64,000 nt of DNA from Nansenia antarctica (taxonomy: Eukaryota; Chordata; Actinopteri; Argentiniformes; Microstomatidae). Positions 45,336 through 56,776 of this stretch are shown here, piece after piece. The first letter of the stretch is position 1. Every line of letters begins with the position of its first letter. Under the pieces are notes generated by a model. It ran no database searches. It was not told the origin of the DNA and saw nothing but the letters and a program-made list of their open reading frames with translations. The position numbers and the translations under genes are program-made. The stretch covers positions 43,487,601 to 43,551,600 of the forward strand of contig OZ022341.1 in assembly GCA_963989245.1 (NCBI GenBank). The letters are read 5' to 3'.

Positions 45336-45568
45336 TCGCGCGAGGGTCGAGATACGTTGGGATGTGAGTGAACTGAGGAGAGAGTAGAGATCAGCGAGTT
45401 GTGAGAGTAAGAAAGTTGAATGTTTGGAGACCAGAGCCGGGGTATTATTGAGTTGTGTAAAGTGTGAGTAATAGTGAATATAATAACCACGTATAATAAC
45501 GTTGGTTGAGCAAATTGACTATTGGAACACACATCAGTCTGAGTCTCCCGCTCAAAAATAATACGACA
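45090..45568. mobile_element. possible solo LTR
   Basis: The segment starts TGTTACGACGG and ends ATAATACGACA with short inverted similarity, and has T-rich and (GT)n tracts (45308-45333). It sits between parts of the copy 2 gene like an insertion. I find no matching TSD, so this is only a suggestion. Confidence 0.3.
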
Positions 45569-45648
45569 CAAAAACTGAAACAGATGACACAAATCAGACA
45601 AGACTGTTGTTCCATGCAGCCATGACACTGAAAGATGTGATAGTGGAT

Positions 45649-46824
45649 CAGTGGCGTAGCGGACGGGCCCGCAAGCGACGCACCGCGAGAGGGCCCCAGC
45701 CACTAAGGGGCCCCCTAACATTGGATACAAACTTTTTTTTTTCCCCAAACGCGAACGCGAACCGGCACGGTTCTTTGCCGGTGTGAAAGCCCTATATGAG
45801 GGTTCAGCGTCAGTTCGCTTCGGTGCACCTTGCTGCCTGATTGTCTGTCCCTGTGTCATTCACTCTCAACATGGATACAAGTACAATAAGCATTCTTTAG
45901 GTGGAGGTAGATTCTCTATTCGGACATTATAGCCGCTATATGTGGGACTGTCGGTCCGATATTGTAAAAAATAAATAAAATAATAAAAAGTTTACGGAAG
46001 TACATGTCTCAAGTATTATCTCGGCGGTTTGTCGAGTGAAAGAAAACAACATACAGATGATAATTCACACAATATAATACCACGAAAGCGTACGGCACTA
46101 AACAACAACGTTTATTTGGGCAGCATCATACTCAAACTCAGTTAGAAGGGCAGGGTCCGGCCAGGTTCACAGTCACAGGCTGTCAGTGCATCATACAGGT
46201 ACATCATTCAGCTGGTTATAGCGGTTTCTTTTTCTATTCTACTATTCTATTCTACTTCTGCTGTCTGCGTCTTCCTGGGTATTCCAGATGGCAAACAGTA
46301 AAGAAATGCCACAACATACCAGGACTTAAGAAACGAGATGTCCAACAAAGGATTTGACAAAACCTTGGCCTATTTTGCGCAACAAGTAGACTCTGATGCA
46401 GCGGAGACAGGGTTGCCAGATGGGCTGGTTTTTGGTGGATTTAGACGTTTTTAGATTTGTTAGGTTGGAAATTCTCAATCCCATCTGGCAACCCTTAGCA
46501 GAGAGTCGACAGATTGTATGATTACAGATATCGCACTGCTGTGCACACCACACTTTGTTAAAAGAAATAAAGCTTGTACTTTTCTACTTATAATACATTC
46601 TACTGCTGTGGTCTACCATTTGGTTTTAGTTATAGGCTATTGCTCTCACTTGTTTGTACCTTTTGCTAAGTCAAGCATTTAGAATGTAGTGCATATTGCG
46701 AAATTTCACAACGTCAATAACGCATCGGACTCTAAAAAACGCACATTTTCTTTTAACCTCCGTTGCGAAAGGGCCCCCGCCGCCACCTTGCGGGGGGGCC
46801 TGGGGATTTTGCGCTACGCCACTG
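45649..46824. mobile_element. non-autonomous hAT with CAGTGGCGTAGC ends
   Basis: Left end CAGTGGCGTAGCGGACGGG, right end complemented CAGTGGCGTAGCGCAAAATC; 8-bp flanks TAGTGGAT (45641-45648) and TAGTGG plus CA, the last two bases having been replaced by the next insertion. GGGCCCC-rich sub-terminal stretches at both ends. No transposase. Confidence 0.88.
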
Positions 46825-46830
46825 TAGTGG

Positions 46831-48401
46831 CAACCTGGTCTCACACGGAAGCCGTCAGTATTCGACGTCTGTCGTTCGTCTCCAAACGTGCTATGCTAGG
46901 AAGCAAGTTGCCTAATGGCATGAAAATGCAACATGTTGTACTTGTTGTGTGCCTGTACGTGTGAGAAGATGTCTTTTTTACAAACGGCACTTCCAATCAA
47001 GCACTAGAGCTCCCTACAGTTTTCCACTTCGTCGCGTGCAGGGCCTCTAGGGAATGGCCTAGGAGGGTGAAAGTTGACATGGTACAATGTCCCATGAAGG
47101 GGAAGGAGTGTGTAGAGTTTGGTGAGTGTGACTCTTTCGCAGCCCGTTCCCTGGGCCCAAACGTACCCCAGCAGGAGCACCTTTCAGTCAAAGGGCACAG
47201 ACCTATGAAGGCCTCTAGTGAATGGCCTAGGAGGGTGATTGATAAATAAAGGGTGATTGATAAATAAATTATATTTATATAGCGCTTTTCCGAGGCTCAA
47301 ATACCCTGACAATATGGGGAAAACGGGAAAGTGCTGTGTCCCTTGTTGTATGAATAGATCCGACCGGTCTCAAAATGTAGCCTATAATTAATGCAAGTGC
47401 AATCGGGCTAACGTTACTCATTCTCGCAGTTCCAAATGAATGAACGTTGTAGCGCACTGCCGTCGGGTTGTAAAATAGCCTAGTTTGATAGGCCTATTGA
47501 CAGCGAATAAAACAGTGAAGATGACAATTGTTTCTGCTGTTGTTATTAAAATCTGTTCTCCGTTGGTTGTATCTCAAAATGTGGCCTATTAAAATCTGTT
47601 CTCCGTTGGTTGTATCTCAAAATGTGGCCTATTAAAATCTGTTCTCCGTTGGTTGTATCTCAAAATGATGTGGCCTAACTAATGATGTGGCCTAACTAAT
47701 TAATGCAAGTGCAGCCATGGGCGTGTCCAGGGGGTGGCCTGGGGTAGCACGTGCCGTGCACGCACCGGAAGAGGAAATAGATAGACTGTTCTAATGTTTA
47801 CACCTGCGTTCGCCCTGCTCAGGACTTGTTTAATTATTGTCATTTCATTAAAGCAAATGAACAAATAATCCAGCAAAGAGGAAGACGCATGTATTCGCTG
47901 ACGACTCACACGGACATCGGCAAATAACACCACCCCGGAATCTGTAAGCAAATGGAATATTGTTCTTATTTAGAATCTATGTCATGGTATTTGATGTACT
48001 GTACATGACCACAGATTGCGTAGTTGTAGGCATCTAGTGATTTATATGCTCTCAATTTCTCACGGGCCTACACGCTAGGCAATGCAAACTTGAATGGCCA
48101 GGTAATGGATTGGAACAATATCTCGTTAACTCCGACCACTCCCCCAGATTTGTTTGTTTAAAGAATATATATATTAACGCTTTATTAATGCAAGTGCAAT
48201 CGGGCTAATGTTACTCATTCTCGCAGTTCCAAATGAATGAACGTTGAAGCGCTTGTATCTCAAAATGTGGCGTGCAGCCCGACAGGCGCACATATCACGC
48301 GCACCCCTGCGCTTTCAGAGCTCGTTTTCTCGTCGGAATTCGACGTTTGGAGACGAACGACAGACGTCGAATACTGACGGCTTCCGTGTGAGACCAGGTT
48401 G
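46831..48401. mobile_element. non-autonomous DNA transposon with about 58-bp TIRs
   Basis: Ends CAACCTGGTCTCACACGGAA and its complement continue as inverted repeats through ATTCGACGTC and TCGTCTCCAAACG (right arm about 48344-48401). A 7-bp TSD GTAGTGG flanks it (46824-46830 and 48402-48408); its first G is the last base of the adjacent hAT, so this element came later. It contains a 43-bp triplicate (TTAAAATCTGTTCTCCGTTG..., about 47546-47666) and a longer duplication (GCAAGTGCAATCGGGCTAA... at about 47394 and 48189). Superfamily not clear. Confidence 0.85.
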
Positions 48402-48719
48402 GTAGTGGATGCATGCAAAAGAAACCCCAAACTCACCTGGCCACCAACAGCACAACAACTGACTCTGTCAGCTGCCTCAAATCCAATACCAAATAAGGTC
48501 TTCAATTTCATGGCCTGGAACACAGGCATGTCAACCGATCCCTCTACTGATGACAAAAGAGTGAATAAGTGAAGAGGCGACTCAGAAGGTTATATCTACT
48601 TGCCAGTAGGGCTGTCTTAAATACTTCGAAGCTTCGTTCGATGGGCACGGGATTCGAACGGGAAAATAAAATTCGAATATTCAAAAACATTAAATAAAAT
48701 CTGTGTTGAAAGATTCTCT

Positions 48720-48895
48720 GTGTTGAAAACAACAAGGACGTGTGCAGCAGACATGTCGAAGAAGTCATCAGGCGTGTGGTTACACTTTAAAATATGCAAA
48801 GACAACACCCAAAAAGCCGAGTGCCAGATATGCCAGAAGAAATTGGCATATCACAACTCTACAACGAGTTTGTCAAATCACCTAAAAAACGTAAG
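48720..48895 (+). pseudogene. hAT (ZBED-like) transposase N-terminal fragment
   Basis: Encodes SSGVWLHFKICKDNTQKAEC, QICQKKLAYHNSTTSLSNHL: a BED zinc finger (C-x2-C...H-x-H type) ending at a GTAAGT donor near 48893. The upstream TTCGAA-rich sequence (48606-48690) resembles the 5' end of ZBED-type hAT elements. No catalytic domain follows; a tandem repeat region takes over. Confidence 0.65.
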
Positions 48896-48944
48896 TATCG
48901 CTGTACACGACGCCACACAACACATTAATAAGGCTATGCCTACA

Positions 48945-49830
48945 CTGTAAAAAAAAAAAAAAAAAAAACGGTAAAAAGTCTGGCAACAAAAGTTGCCAAA
49001 CACTTACCGTCAAATTACAGTAAAATAGTGTAATTAAAATAAAGTGGAAAAGCAATTAATTTACAGAAAAATATGTTTATATTTTTTACAGAAAACCACT
49101 GTTATTTCACCCAAAAACATCCGTAAAATTCAGCAGTCAAACACTGTTATTTTAGTTTTTTCCTAAATTATTACGATCAAACACCTTCAATAAAGTGACA
49201 GAACTTAAAGTTCAGCAGTCAAACACTGTTATTTGACAGGTTTTTCCTAAATTATTACAATCAAACACCTTCAATAAAGTGACAGAACATAAAGTTCAGC
49301 AGTCAAACACTGTTATTTTACAGATTTTTCCTCAATTATTACGATCAAACACCTTCAATAAAGTGACAGAACTTAAAGTTCAGCAGTCAAACACTGTTAT
49401 GACAGGTTTTTCCTAAATTATTACGATCAAACACCTTCAATAAAGTGACAGAACTTAAAGTTCAGCAGTCAAACACTGTTATTTGACAGGTTTTTCCTAA
49501 ATTATTACGATCAAACACCTTCAATAAAGTGACAGAACTTAAAGTTCAGCAGTGAAACTGATTATACAGGTTTTTCCTCAATTATTACCATCAAACACTT
49601 TCAATAAAGTGATGGCACTAGAAACTCAGCCGAGAAGCACCGTTATTTTACAGATTTCTCCTAAATTATTACCATCAAACATCTTTAATAAAGGGGCATC
49701 ACTAAAAGTTAAGCAGACAAACACTTTTATTTGACAGATTTTTTTCAAACAAAAAGCTTCAACTGCCAACTGCCATAAAATAACAGTTGTATTTTGGAAT
49801 TTACTTCACTTATTTTGGAATTTACTTCAC
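48945..49830. repeat. 84-bp minisatellite in an ACTGTAAAAA element
   Basis: After an (A)n run, ACGGTAAA/TTACAGTAAA motifs are followed by about eight copies of an 84-bp unit (49127-49745). Its markers GTTCAGCAGTCAAACACTGT and TTCAATAAAGTGACAGAAC recur at 49210, 49294, 49378, 49460 and 49544; flanking copies are more diverged. No reading frame. Confidence 0.9.
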
Positions 49831-50400
49831 TGCTCAAAAAAATAAAGGGAACACATAATCATTACACTATAACACCAAGTAAATTCAACTTCTGAGATAT
49901 CGATCTGTCCAATTAGAAAGCGTAAACGATTGTTAAACAATTTCATCTGCTTTGGTGCAAATGAAAGTGACAACAGGTGGACAGGAGAGGCAACAGCAAG
50001 ACGACAACCAAAAAGGGAATGGTTCTGCAGGTGGTGGCCACAGACCGTGTCCTCATCCTTTCTGACTGATTTTTGGTTACTTTTGCATTTTGCCAGTGCC
50101 CTCACCACTAGAGGTAGCATGACGCGGTGTCTGCAACCCACAGAAGTTGCTCAGGTAGTGCAGCTCATCCAGGATGGCACATCTCCCAGCACAGTGTCAA
50201 GAGCATGGAGGAGATACCAGGAGACGTGGAGGGGGCCGTAGAAGGACAACAACCCAGCAGCAGGACCGCTATCTGGTCCTTTGTGCAAAGAGGAACAGGA
50301 GGAGCACTGCCAGAGCGAGAAACAGACTCCATGAGGGTGGTATGAGGGCCCGACGTCCACAAGTGGGACCTGTGCTCAAAGCTGGATCCTTGGTGCATCT
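49831..50400 (+). mobile_element. second Tc1-like element, 5' part with HTH domain, deleted
   Basis: Starts CACTGCTCAAAAAAATAAAG, the left inverted repeat of a common fish Tc1 family. At 50118 it encodes MTRCLQPTEVAQVVQLIQDG, the first helix-turn-helix of the transposase, but short deletions bring this next to later segments (SRAWRRYQETWR; RNRLHEGGMRARRPQVGPVL in a shifted frame). The catalytic domain is absent. Confidence 0.8.
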
Positions 50401-50678
50401 GTGAAAACGAAAAAAGGACACTATGATTCCCTGGAAAGTCCTTGAAAAGTAGGATTTGATTTGTTACCATTCCTTTAAACAAACTTTATTCAAACAGTGA
50501 ATAGACATATAAAGAAACGGCTGGGGAAAGAAATCACTCAGGCATCACGCAAAGTCCAAAACTACTCTTAATATTCAAGTATTAAATTATTGGGTCAATT
50601 TTGTCTAGACAGTTTTTTTCATTATTTGGGTCAATAAATCACAAGGAATCAAATGAATAACAATAAAATCACCTGTCA
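50401..50678. other. 3' flank of the SAM-like gene, nothing called
   Basis: Short A+T-rich stretch downstream of the minus-strand SAM-like gene. Minus-strand AATAAA-like hexamers are possible, but none is clearly better than the others. Confidence 0.35.
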
Positions 50679-53600
50679 CTACAGCCAGTCATAGTCCGAT
50701 ATCTTTGATATGAGTGACAGGACCTTGGGGTTGACTGCGACACGCTTCTTACTGCCTTGTTTTTGTACTTTTGAGCCCTTGTCCGGATTTATCTTGAACA
50801 TGCATCTGTTGGTAGAGGAGTGGTACATAGAATGCTTGACATCGTTGTCAAATGGTGTACATTTACACAATTCTGTTCATTCACATTGGTGGGCCTTGGC
50901 TGTACACTGTGATTCTGCTGTTGCCTAGTGTGCGCTGCTCTCAATGAATGTTTGAAAGAATGGGCTCCGTCACTCATGCCCTGCCTTCTGCACCGCACTG
51001 ATTCAGTCTCAAACTCTGCTACAAGGACTTTATGATTAAAAGTTAATTATACCGGTAAATGAAAAATTAAAGATGAAAAAATATACAATTACCTTTGAAG
51101 AAACTCCAATGTTGCGCAAAGCTCTACAGGGTAGTCGATGTTGAGGACATAGTATATCATGAATATGTCATTAACTGCCTCTGTGAAACTTCCAACTCTG
51201 TCATTGACCACCACCTGGTCCACTGCTACCATGAAAGCAGATGCAGTCAGTGGGCTTCCTCCTGCGAAGGTACGACAGACGCGCGCACACACACACAGAC
51301 AGAGACACACACAGACAGACAGACAGACAGCGATACGAGAGGGAGAGAGAAAAAGAGAGTCAAAACTGAGCTGACAAGTTATACATTACATTTTCTCAAC
51401 AATGACTGTATTGTATGTGCACATGAAATGGTTAATATACTTTCACTTACCACACAGCAATATGCATGGGGTTGTGGGGAGATGCTGCAAGTCCACATCT
51501 GTTGCAACACAGGTATCATCAACATTTATGAGCATCTTGTTCTGATCTTCTTTTAATTGGGCCAAAAGCAGCAACACAGCCCCACAGGAGTCTTCACCCG
51601 CAGCCTGGATTTGAGGTATGATTTTTGCTGCAACACATTCTCTTTCCGGGCGCTGACACTTTAAATATCCCAGGACTCTTTTGTATTTGCTATTCATGGC
51701 CTCTTGGAATTCTTCATTTATGTGGACACCGGTTAGTTGCTTGAAATGAGCCTTCAATCCAGTTGTGTTGAAAAGATAGGGCCATTCTTCTTTCAAGGTC
51801 TGTGTGTCTTTTTCATTTAGGACATCTCTTCTCTGGGAGGCAAACGTGTTTGTCATCAATGCTTCTATTTTCTTCTCATCCTTCTCATTTTCCTGAAACA
51901 TTCTGTGTAGTTCTTCTTTCATCTTGCTCTGGGATTCATCATTTGCAGACAGTTGAGGTTCTGGGTTCACACATCCATAAGTGACTTTCCTTCGTGTCTT
52001 CTTTCCCTTGTCAACACTGCTGGGCTGAGTCATCATTGGTGGCCCCATCCTTTTGTTGTTGTCCACTCTGCTTTGTAGTTGTTTTGTTATAGAATCGTAG
52101 CCACTACCTACTACTTGATCCTCGATCACATCCTTGAAGGACTTAGGATAGTCCAGTACCATCTTGCGGGCAATTTCACTCAAGTGTTTCTTTTGAGGTT
52201 TTTTGCAGACAACCAGGATTTCTGCGGCAATCAACCTGATGATCTCTCTTCTATCCCTCGCCGTTGGCCGTTCTTTCTTCTCCAGTGCATTCTTTATATG
52301 CGAAGGCATGAGGTTCCACTGTATGTTGAAGTTGAAGTGCCAGTTATTGTCCAGTGCTGCTGTTCCCTTCTCACCGCTGATGGAGCATTCACTGGTGGAG
52401 GCCATCTCATCTCCATCACGCTGACCTGGAATACAGTGAGCCATAATTAGCACAGATACGTGAGATTGGTTGGTTGTTTTGCCTCTGAGACAATATCATT
52501 TGTATTTCAAATGAAACAATGAACTATGAGGTCAAAGTCCATAATGTCTGCTTTCAATTCATGTGTTGTTTTTGAACATACGTTGAACCATTTTAGAATA
52601 GTGCCATTTTGAAAACCTTCAACATCCCCTATAGTTAAAAGTATACATGGCAAATGTACGCACGTTTATTTGTGATGGGGCATCGTCTTGGAGTGGACTG
52701 AGGTGACATGGAGCTTGTAGGTGAGCTTAGAGAGGAGTCAAACAACTGTACATCATCTCTCTCAGAACTGCTGCTCTGAAGGTCTGTAGAGGGTCCTAAA
52801 TGGCAGTGAATTATAACATTCATTTTTGCATGTCAAAACAGGCACAGAAGAGTATCTCACATTGTTGGGTGCTTGCACTGATCACCACCTCTGCAAGCAC
52901 ACTACTCAGTGTGACCATTGTTGAATGTTAACAGTGAAGACGGCAACAATGAATAAATCAGTATGGGGGGGTAAGCTCCCAGATTTCTATGTACTTTTTG
53001 TTATAATCTCTTCATTTGTCATGATGTCTCGATGGTAATCAATACATTATGATGATAGGTGCCTTCTGGTTCGGCTTCTGACAGACAGCTAGGCCGTTCA
53101 ATTAAACCTGCTGGTTTGAGTTTTGACTGGGTGGAGGTAAATTTGCCCCTGACCCCCTTATTTATTATGGATTTATTTTATTTTATTGACATTACATTTA
53201 TTGATTACCATCGAGACATCATGACAAAAAGTGCATAGAAATCTGGGAGCCTACCCCCCTTTTAATAGGAGAACCCATTAGAGTGCTCAAACTTGACCTC
53301 ATTCCATGTCTACTTCATTAAGGCAGCAGCTAATTATGTAATCAGCACAGAGGAACCTCCCTTCTGGTCGCAACAGACCTCAAGTATTGTCATTTGAAAA
53401 GGTAAGTGTGTTAATACAATGGTTTTACTTACTTCTGACAAGAGAAAAAAGGCTTGGACTGGCAGGAAAGGCCACAGAGCTCGCAGACGGGCTCCAGTCA
53501 CTGGCCACGGACAAATTTGTTTCGGTTTCTCTGCTGTTGTAACCTAAACAAAAGTATAACACATTAGTTTGACATACAGTAAATAAAAATGAAGACATGC

Positions 53601-53801
53601 ACAGTCAATGTTTCACTTACTTCTGGCACGAGCAAGAAGCTTTCTTGCTTCTACTATCTTCAGGACACCTTCAAGCTCTTTTACTTCCACAAAGTGTAGG
53701 TCCTCCACAGTAGTCACGCCAAGGGTTTCGATTACATCCAGCAAAGGTTGTAGTCCACAGCCTGGAACCACTGCTGTTATGAAACTGGCCAGGTCACCCA
53801 T
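50679..53801 (-). CDS. SAM-like-domain protein, intact, six exons, fish-expanded family
   Basis: Exons 53621-53801, 53433-53543, 52664-52795, 51451-52425, 51093-51261 and 50679-50805 have GT-AG borders and compatible phases, giving 565 codons with no stop. Exon 1 encodes a compact helical domain resembling SAM (MGDLASFITAVVPGCGL ... VEDLHFVEVKELEGVLKIVE). A Ser-rich linker is followed by the large exon with NWHFNFNIQWNLMPSHIKNA, IARKMVLDYPKSFKDVIED and EEWPYLFNTTGLKAHFKQLT, and the C-terminus NPKVLSLISKISDYDWL. It resembles the many fish proteins annotated as SAM-domain-containing 3-like; their biochemical role is unknown. It is 557 bp from, and parallel to, the transposase-like gene at 54358-56776. 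Copy number and context suggest a transposon passenger gene, but a host gene family is possible. Confidence 0.75.
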
Positions 53802-54357
53802 GACTACAAAAAAAGATAAACACAGCTTGAGCCTAGATTTTGCTAGTTATGAAGTGAGCTCCCTTATCTGTAGAGTGACTGAAAAGCTAGCATAACATTT
53901 CACAGTAATGAGAGCTGGTTAGGATGGTAGTTCAATGTTAAATACATTTTTATTGGCTGACCTGGGATGGCGTTGGCTGAGGGACACAGCTGTTTGATCC
54001 CGGCTCCTCCTTGCTGAAGACACTGCACTTTGCCTATGCCATCAGTGTGTGTGTGTGTGTGTGTGAATCGGTGAATGTAAGAATGCTTGGATTAAAAGAG
54101 CCTAGCCTATGCCTACTACAAGAGTTATAACCCTAACCCCTAACCCTAACCCTAACCCTCATGCAGCAATTAAAAATGTAATGTACTGAATCAATTATCG
54201 AATCGAATCATTACTCCAAGAATCAAGATCAAATAGAACTGAGATTCCAATCCCCTCCCCCAACTAATCAGCTACCCATATATCGTCAGTAGCTAATTCA
54301 GTAAGCTACTTATCCAGAACACTGTGTTTAAGGGACAGGACTGTCATTCCACATAGA
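53802..54357. other. spacer between SAM-like gene and transposase-like gene
   Basis: Would hold the promoter of the minus-strand SAM-like gene. It includes a (GT)n run (about 54044-54063) and a short telomere-like repeat (54127-54160). No coding sequence seen. Confidence 0.45.
54127..54160. repeat. interstitial telomere-like repeat (CCCTAA)n
   Basis: Five consecutive units of CCCTAA type with one extra C. This is the vertebrate telomere hexamer in the interior of the sequence. Confidence 0.9.
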
Positions 54358-56776
54358 CTATATGCAGCTAGTGGAAAAGTCCAAACACTGTTCAGCATTG
54401 ATGCAAACCATTTGTCTAGCTGCTTCTCCAAGGTTATAGAGGCCGTACTCTGCCAGATAGGATGAGGAATGTGGTGTCACCAGGAAGTACACATACTTGT
54501 TTTCCTTCATCAGAATAAGCTCGATTTGTCCAAATTCCACTGACTCTTCATTCTTAATGCATAGAAAAAAGCCCTTCCTATACAGGGTACCATTCCACTG
54601 CACTTCTGTTGACACCATCTCAGGATGTGGGAGCGAGCTTGCCTCAACCGCATCACGCACTTTGTCACTGTACAACTCGGTGTGGTAAGGACACGAGCTT
54701 TTGACTTGCAAAGTTGCAGCAAAGAAAGAGCTGGATGACTGAAGCAGCTGATGATTGTTTGCAAGTGTCTGACACACATTTTTGAAGTTCTGTGTCCTCC
54801 TTATGCATCTTTTGAAGTATGAGTGTTTGCTCTCAAACCTCATTGTCCACAACCGTATGAGTGGACCAAGTTTCATAATCAAAGAGGGATAGTGGACGAG
54901 GTAGTGATGCTTTGGTTTGAGTTTCTCTCTGGGAAATAGCTCTTTCCTTGTTTCAAGATAATCTTGAATCTGAACATTGAGGAAACAGATTTGAGGGACA
55001 GATATCTTGGGGGCACAGACAAACTCACAAAGCTCTTTCAGCAAGATCAGTAGCTGCCACACTGGATCCTTAGTATCTGACATCTTATCCCCAATAATCA
55101 CTGGTAGAAGTCTCAAAAGACACCAATTCTCAGCTGCCTGCCCACCAATCTTCATACCACTTCTACTCACTTCACAAGGAGCAGAACCAGCATCAGAACC
55201 CACATATTTGAACTGTGCGATTCGTCGGTTCAGCTGTGTGTATGTGAACAATTTTTTCACCTTTACAAAATACCTCAAGTAAAGGGTAAGGTCATAGGCT
55301 ACTACGCCTTCAAACAAGTCATGTCCTATACATGGTGGGAGCCCTGGCTGGCATACATGGAAATACTCAAGAGAGTTGAAAACAGAGTCAAACTGAATCC
55401 CTCTACATTTGTTGCCTCTGGGTCCTGTAGTTGTTGCACTGCCTTCTTGTAGGTCTCAACTGTTCTTACAGGAAACCGGTTTGTCACGTGTTGCATTTCT
55501 TTTGTAGGCACTAAGCAATACCTGCAGCAGTGACTAGCAGTACTGAAGTTTTCAGTAAAGCCACCTATAGAGTGGGATCCCAAATTGTCACCCAGAATAC
55601 ATAGGACTGTTGCCCGCACCACCTGGCCAGATGACGTGACCAGTCCATCTCTCTCAAGCTCTCTCATATCTGACAGCAGCCGTGCGAATAACTTTTCATG
55701 TGCAAAGTACTTAAAGTATCTCTCAGGGCACAGAAGCAAAAGCTGCAAGTTGTCAACACTAGAACGATAGATGGGCTCGAAGTTGGCAAGTGTAAAGTAT
55801 ACGCCTACTATTTTGTGCTTTTTCTTTGATGATCCAAGAGGGTTCACTACCTCAAATGCGTCCTGGTACAAGATAATCTTTAAGCTTATACCTGGCTCAT
55901 TGAATAAGTCGTTGGACTTGAAAACGGATCCATCACAAACATCAGTGAACACATTAGTAGAAGCAGCATTATTTTGTGGCTTCACACACTCTTGCCACAC
56001 AGCAGGGTCTTTTAACATGGATTTTAAAGTATCTTTAAGTGGGATATATTGTGCATAGCACTCCCTCCTATTCTCCTCTGTGCCCAGATAAATAGCCTGT
56101 GGGTGCACATATGAAAAGTTATTTTTGAAGAACTGCTTTCTTCTGTACTCAGTGGAAAGATGAGAGCTGCACGAAGAATGCAAATCTGCTTCTCCCAAAC
56201 AAGTCAAAACACTGTCAATATCAGTCTCAGACAGGTTTGTTTTAGCTGCCATTACCTCCTTGACTTCCTTCTTAGTGTACTGATGACACGTGTCATTCAA
56301 ACTGTTAATTTCTTCAACAATAATTTGTATTGTTGATGATGGAATGAGGCATTTAGCCTGCAGACGCATGTAAAACAGGCATAGATTATTTTGATACAGG
56401 GCTCTCATTTCAGTGTCATCTGGCATGTTGTCAGGTCCACTTGCTCTATGACTCCATCTAAATCACTTTCAACCTCAGCGGGATCCTGAGTAGACTGCGA
56501 TTGTGTAGGGGTTACAAACAATTCTGTTTTATGCTTATGAACCCTTGAGATATGTGCAGCGAATGATGATCGAACTTTAAAGGTTTTGTTACAATGTGCA
56601 AATGGACATTTTACTGTCTCTTTTTTCAACACATGTGATCTCAGATGTGCAAGGAGATCCTTGAGATCAGTACATTGTTTCTGACAACTTGCGGTCTCAC
56701 ATTTGAATGAACTTCCTATATCCTTTCTTTGTGAAACAGAGGTGTTCCTGTGGTTACGGTAAATATGTGCTTTCAA
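54358..56776 (-). pseudogene. C2H2-finger protein with CACTA/KDZ-like transposase core, two frameshifts
   Basis: The 5' part (56405-56776) has C2H2 fingers: the end of one (LKAHIYRNH), then CETASCQKQC...HLRSH and CPFAHCNKTFKVRSSFAAH. The middle (55326-56426) contains ILYQDAFEVVNPLG and CILGDNLGSHSIGGF with a following C-x2-C (CCRYCLVP). The 3' part (54358 to about 55420) has HHYLVHYPSLIMKLGPLIRL and RFESKHSYFKRC. The Asp...Asp...Glu order with these contexts resembles CACTA/EnSpm-KDZ transposases. Frame changes occur near 56410 and 55405; the protein is otherwise open. At least one upstream exon is missing from the view. Host fish have many such copies. Low similarity to textbook families makes the class an inference. 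Confidence 0.65.

Larger units (their letters stand above)
43361..48546 (-). pseudogene. unnamed transposon-like family gene, copy 2 (minus strand)
   Basis: The main part is 43361-45070. From its N-terminal side it reads IIYTQVQSGDFVAQRQQAYG, CDQVIEQTANRDSKTKGGLT, a long helical stretch to 44300, then WVWDAMALVQAMKPQDTFGRF, IQEEADTRLLLHCAHAS and VVISSPDTDVFVLAIAF. It ends in a Cys-rich tail CSCKKTKCVKGRCTCKSNN to CLHCEN (43361-43470). Acidic EEADTR and SPDTD motifs suggest a PIN/FEN-like nuclease fold (inference). An upstream exon may be 48437-48546 (VFQAMKLKTLFGIGFEAADR, donor GTGAGT); its link is less certain. Stops near 44299 and 44090 break it. The family is the one seen in copy 1 but a different subfamily. 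Two DNA elements separate the parts. Confidence 0.55.

Noticed and set aside
45090..45568. Confident solo LTR call
   Set aside because: Terminal similarity is suggestive but no target duplication was found, so it is listed only at low confidence.
45248..45859. 203-residue minus-strand open frame
   Set aside because: Spans a (GT)n tract, an LTR-like stretch and the end of a hAT MITE; no coherent domain.
49127..49745. CRISPR-like array
   Set aside because: The whole 84-bp unit is repeated head to tail with no unique spacers, in a eukaryotic context; it is a minisatellite.
53130..53240. Inverted repeat around TTACCATCGAGACATCATGA
   Set aside because: A matching inverted block exists near 53020-53060, but boundaries are unclear; probably a decayed MITE inside intron 2 of the SAM-like gene, not firm enough to list as a feature.
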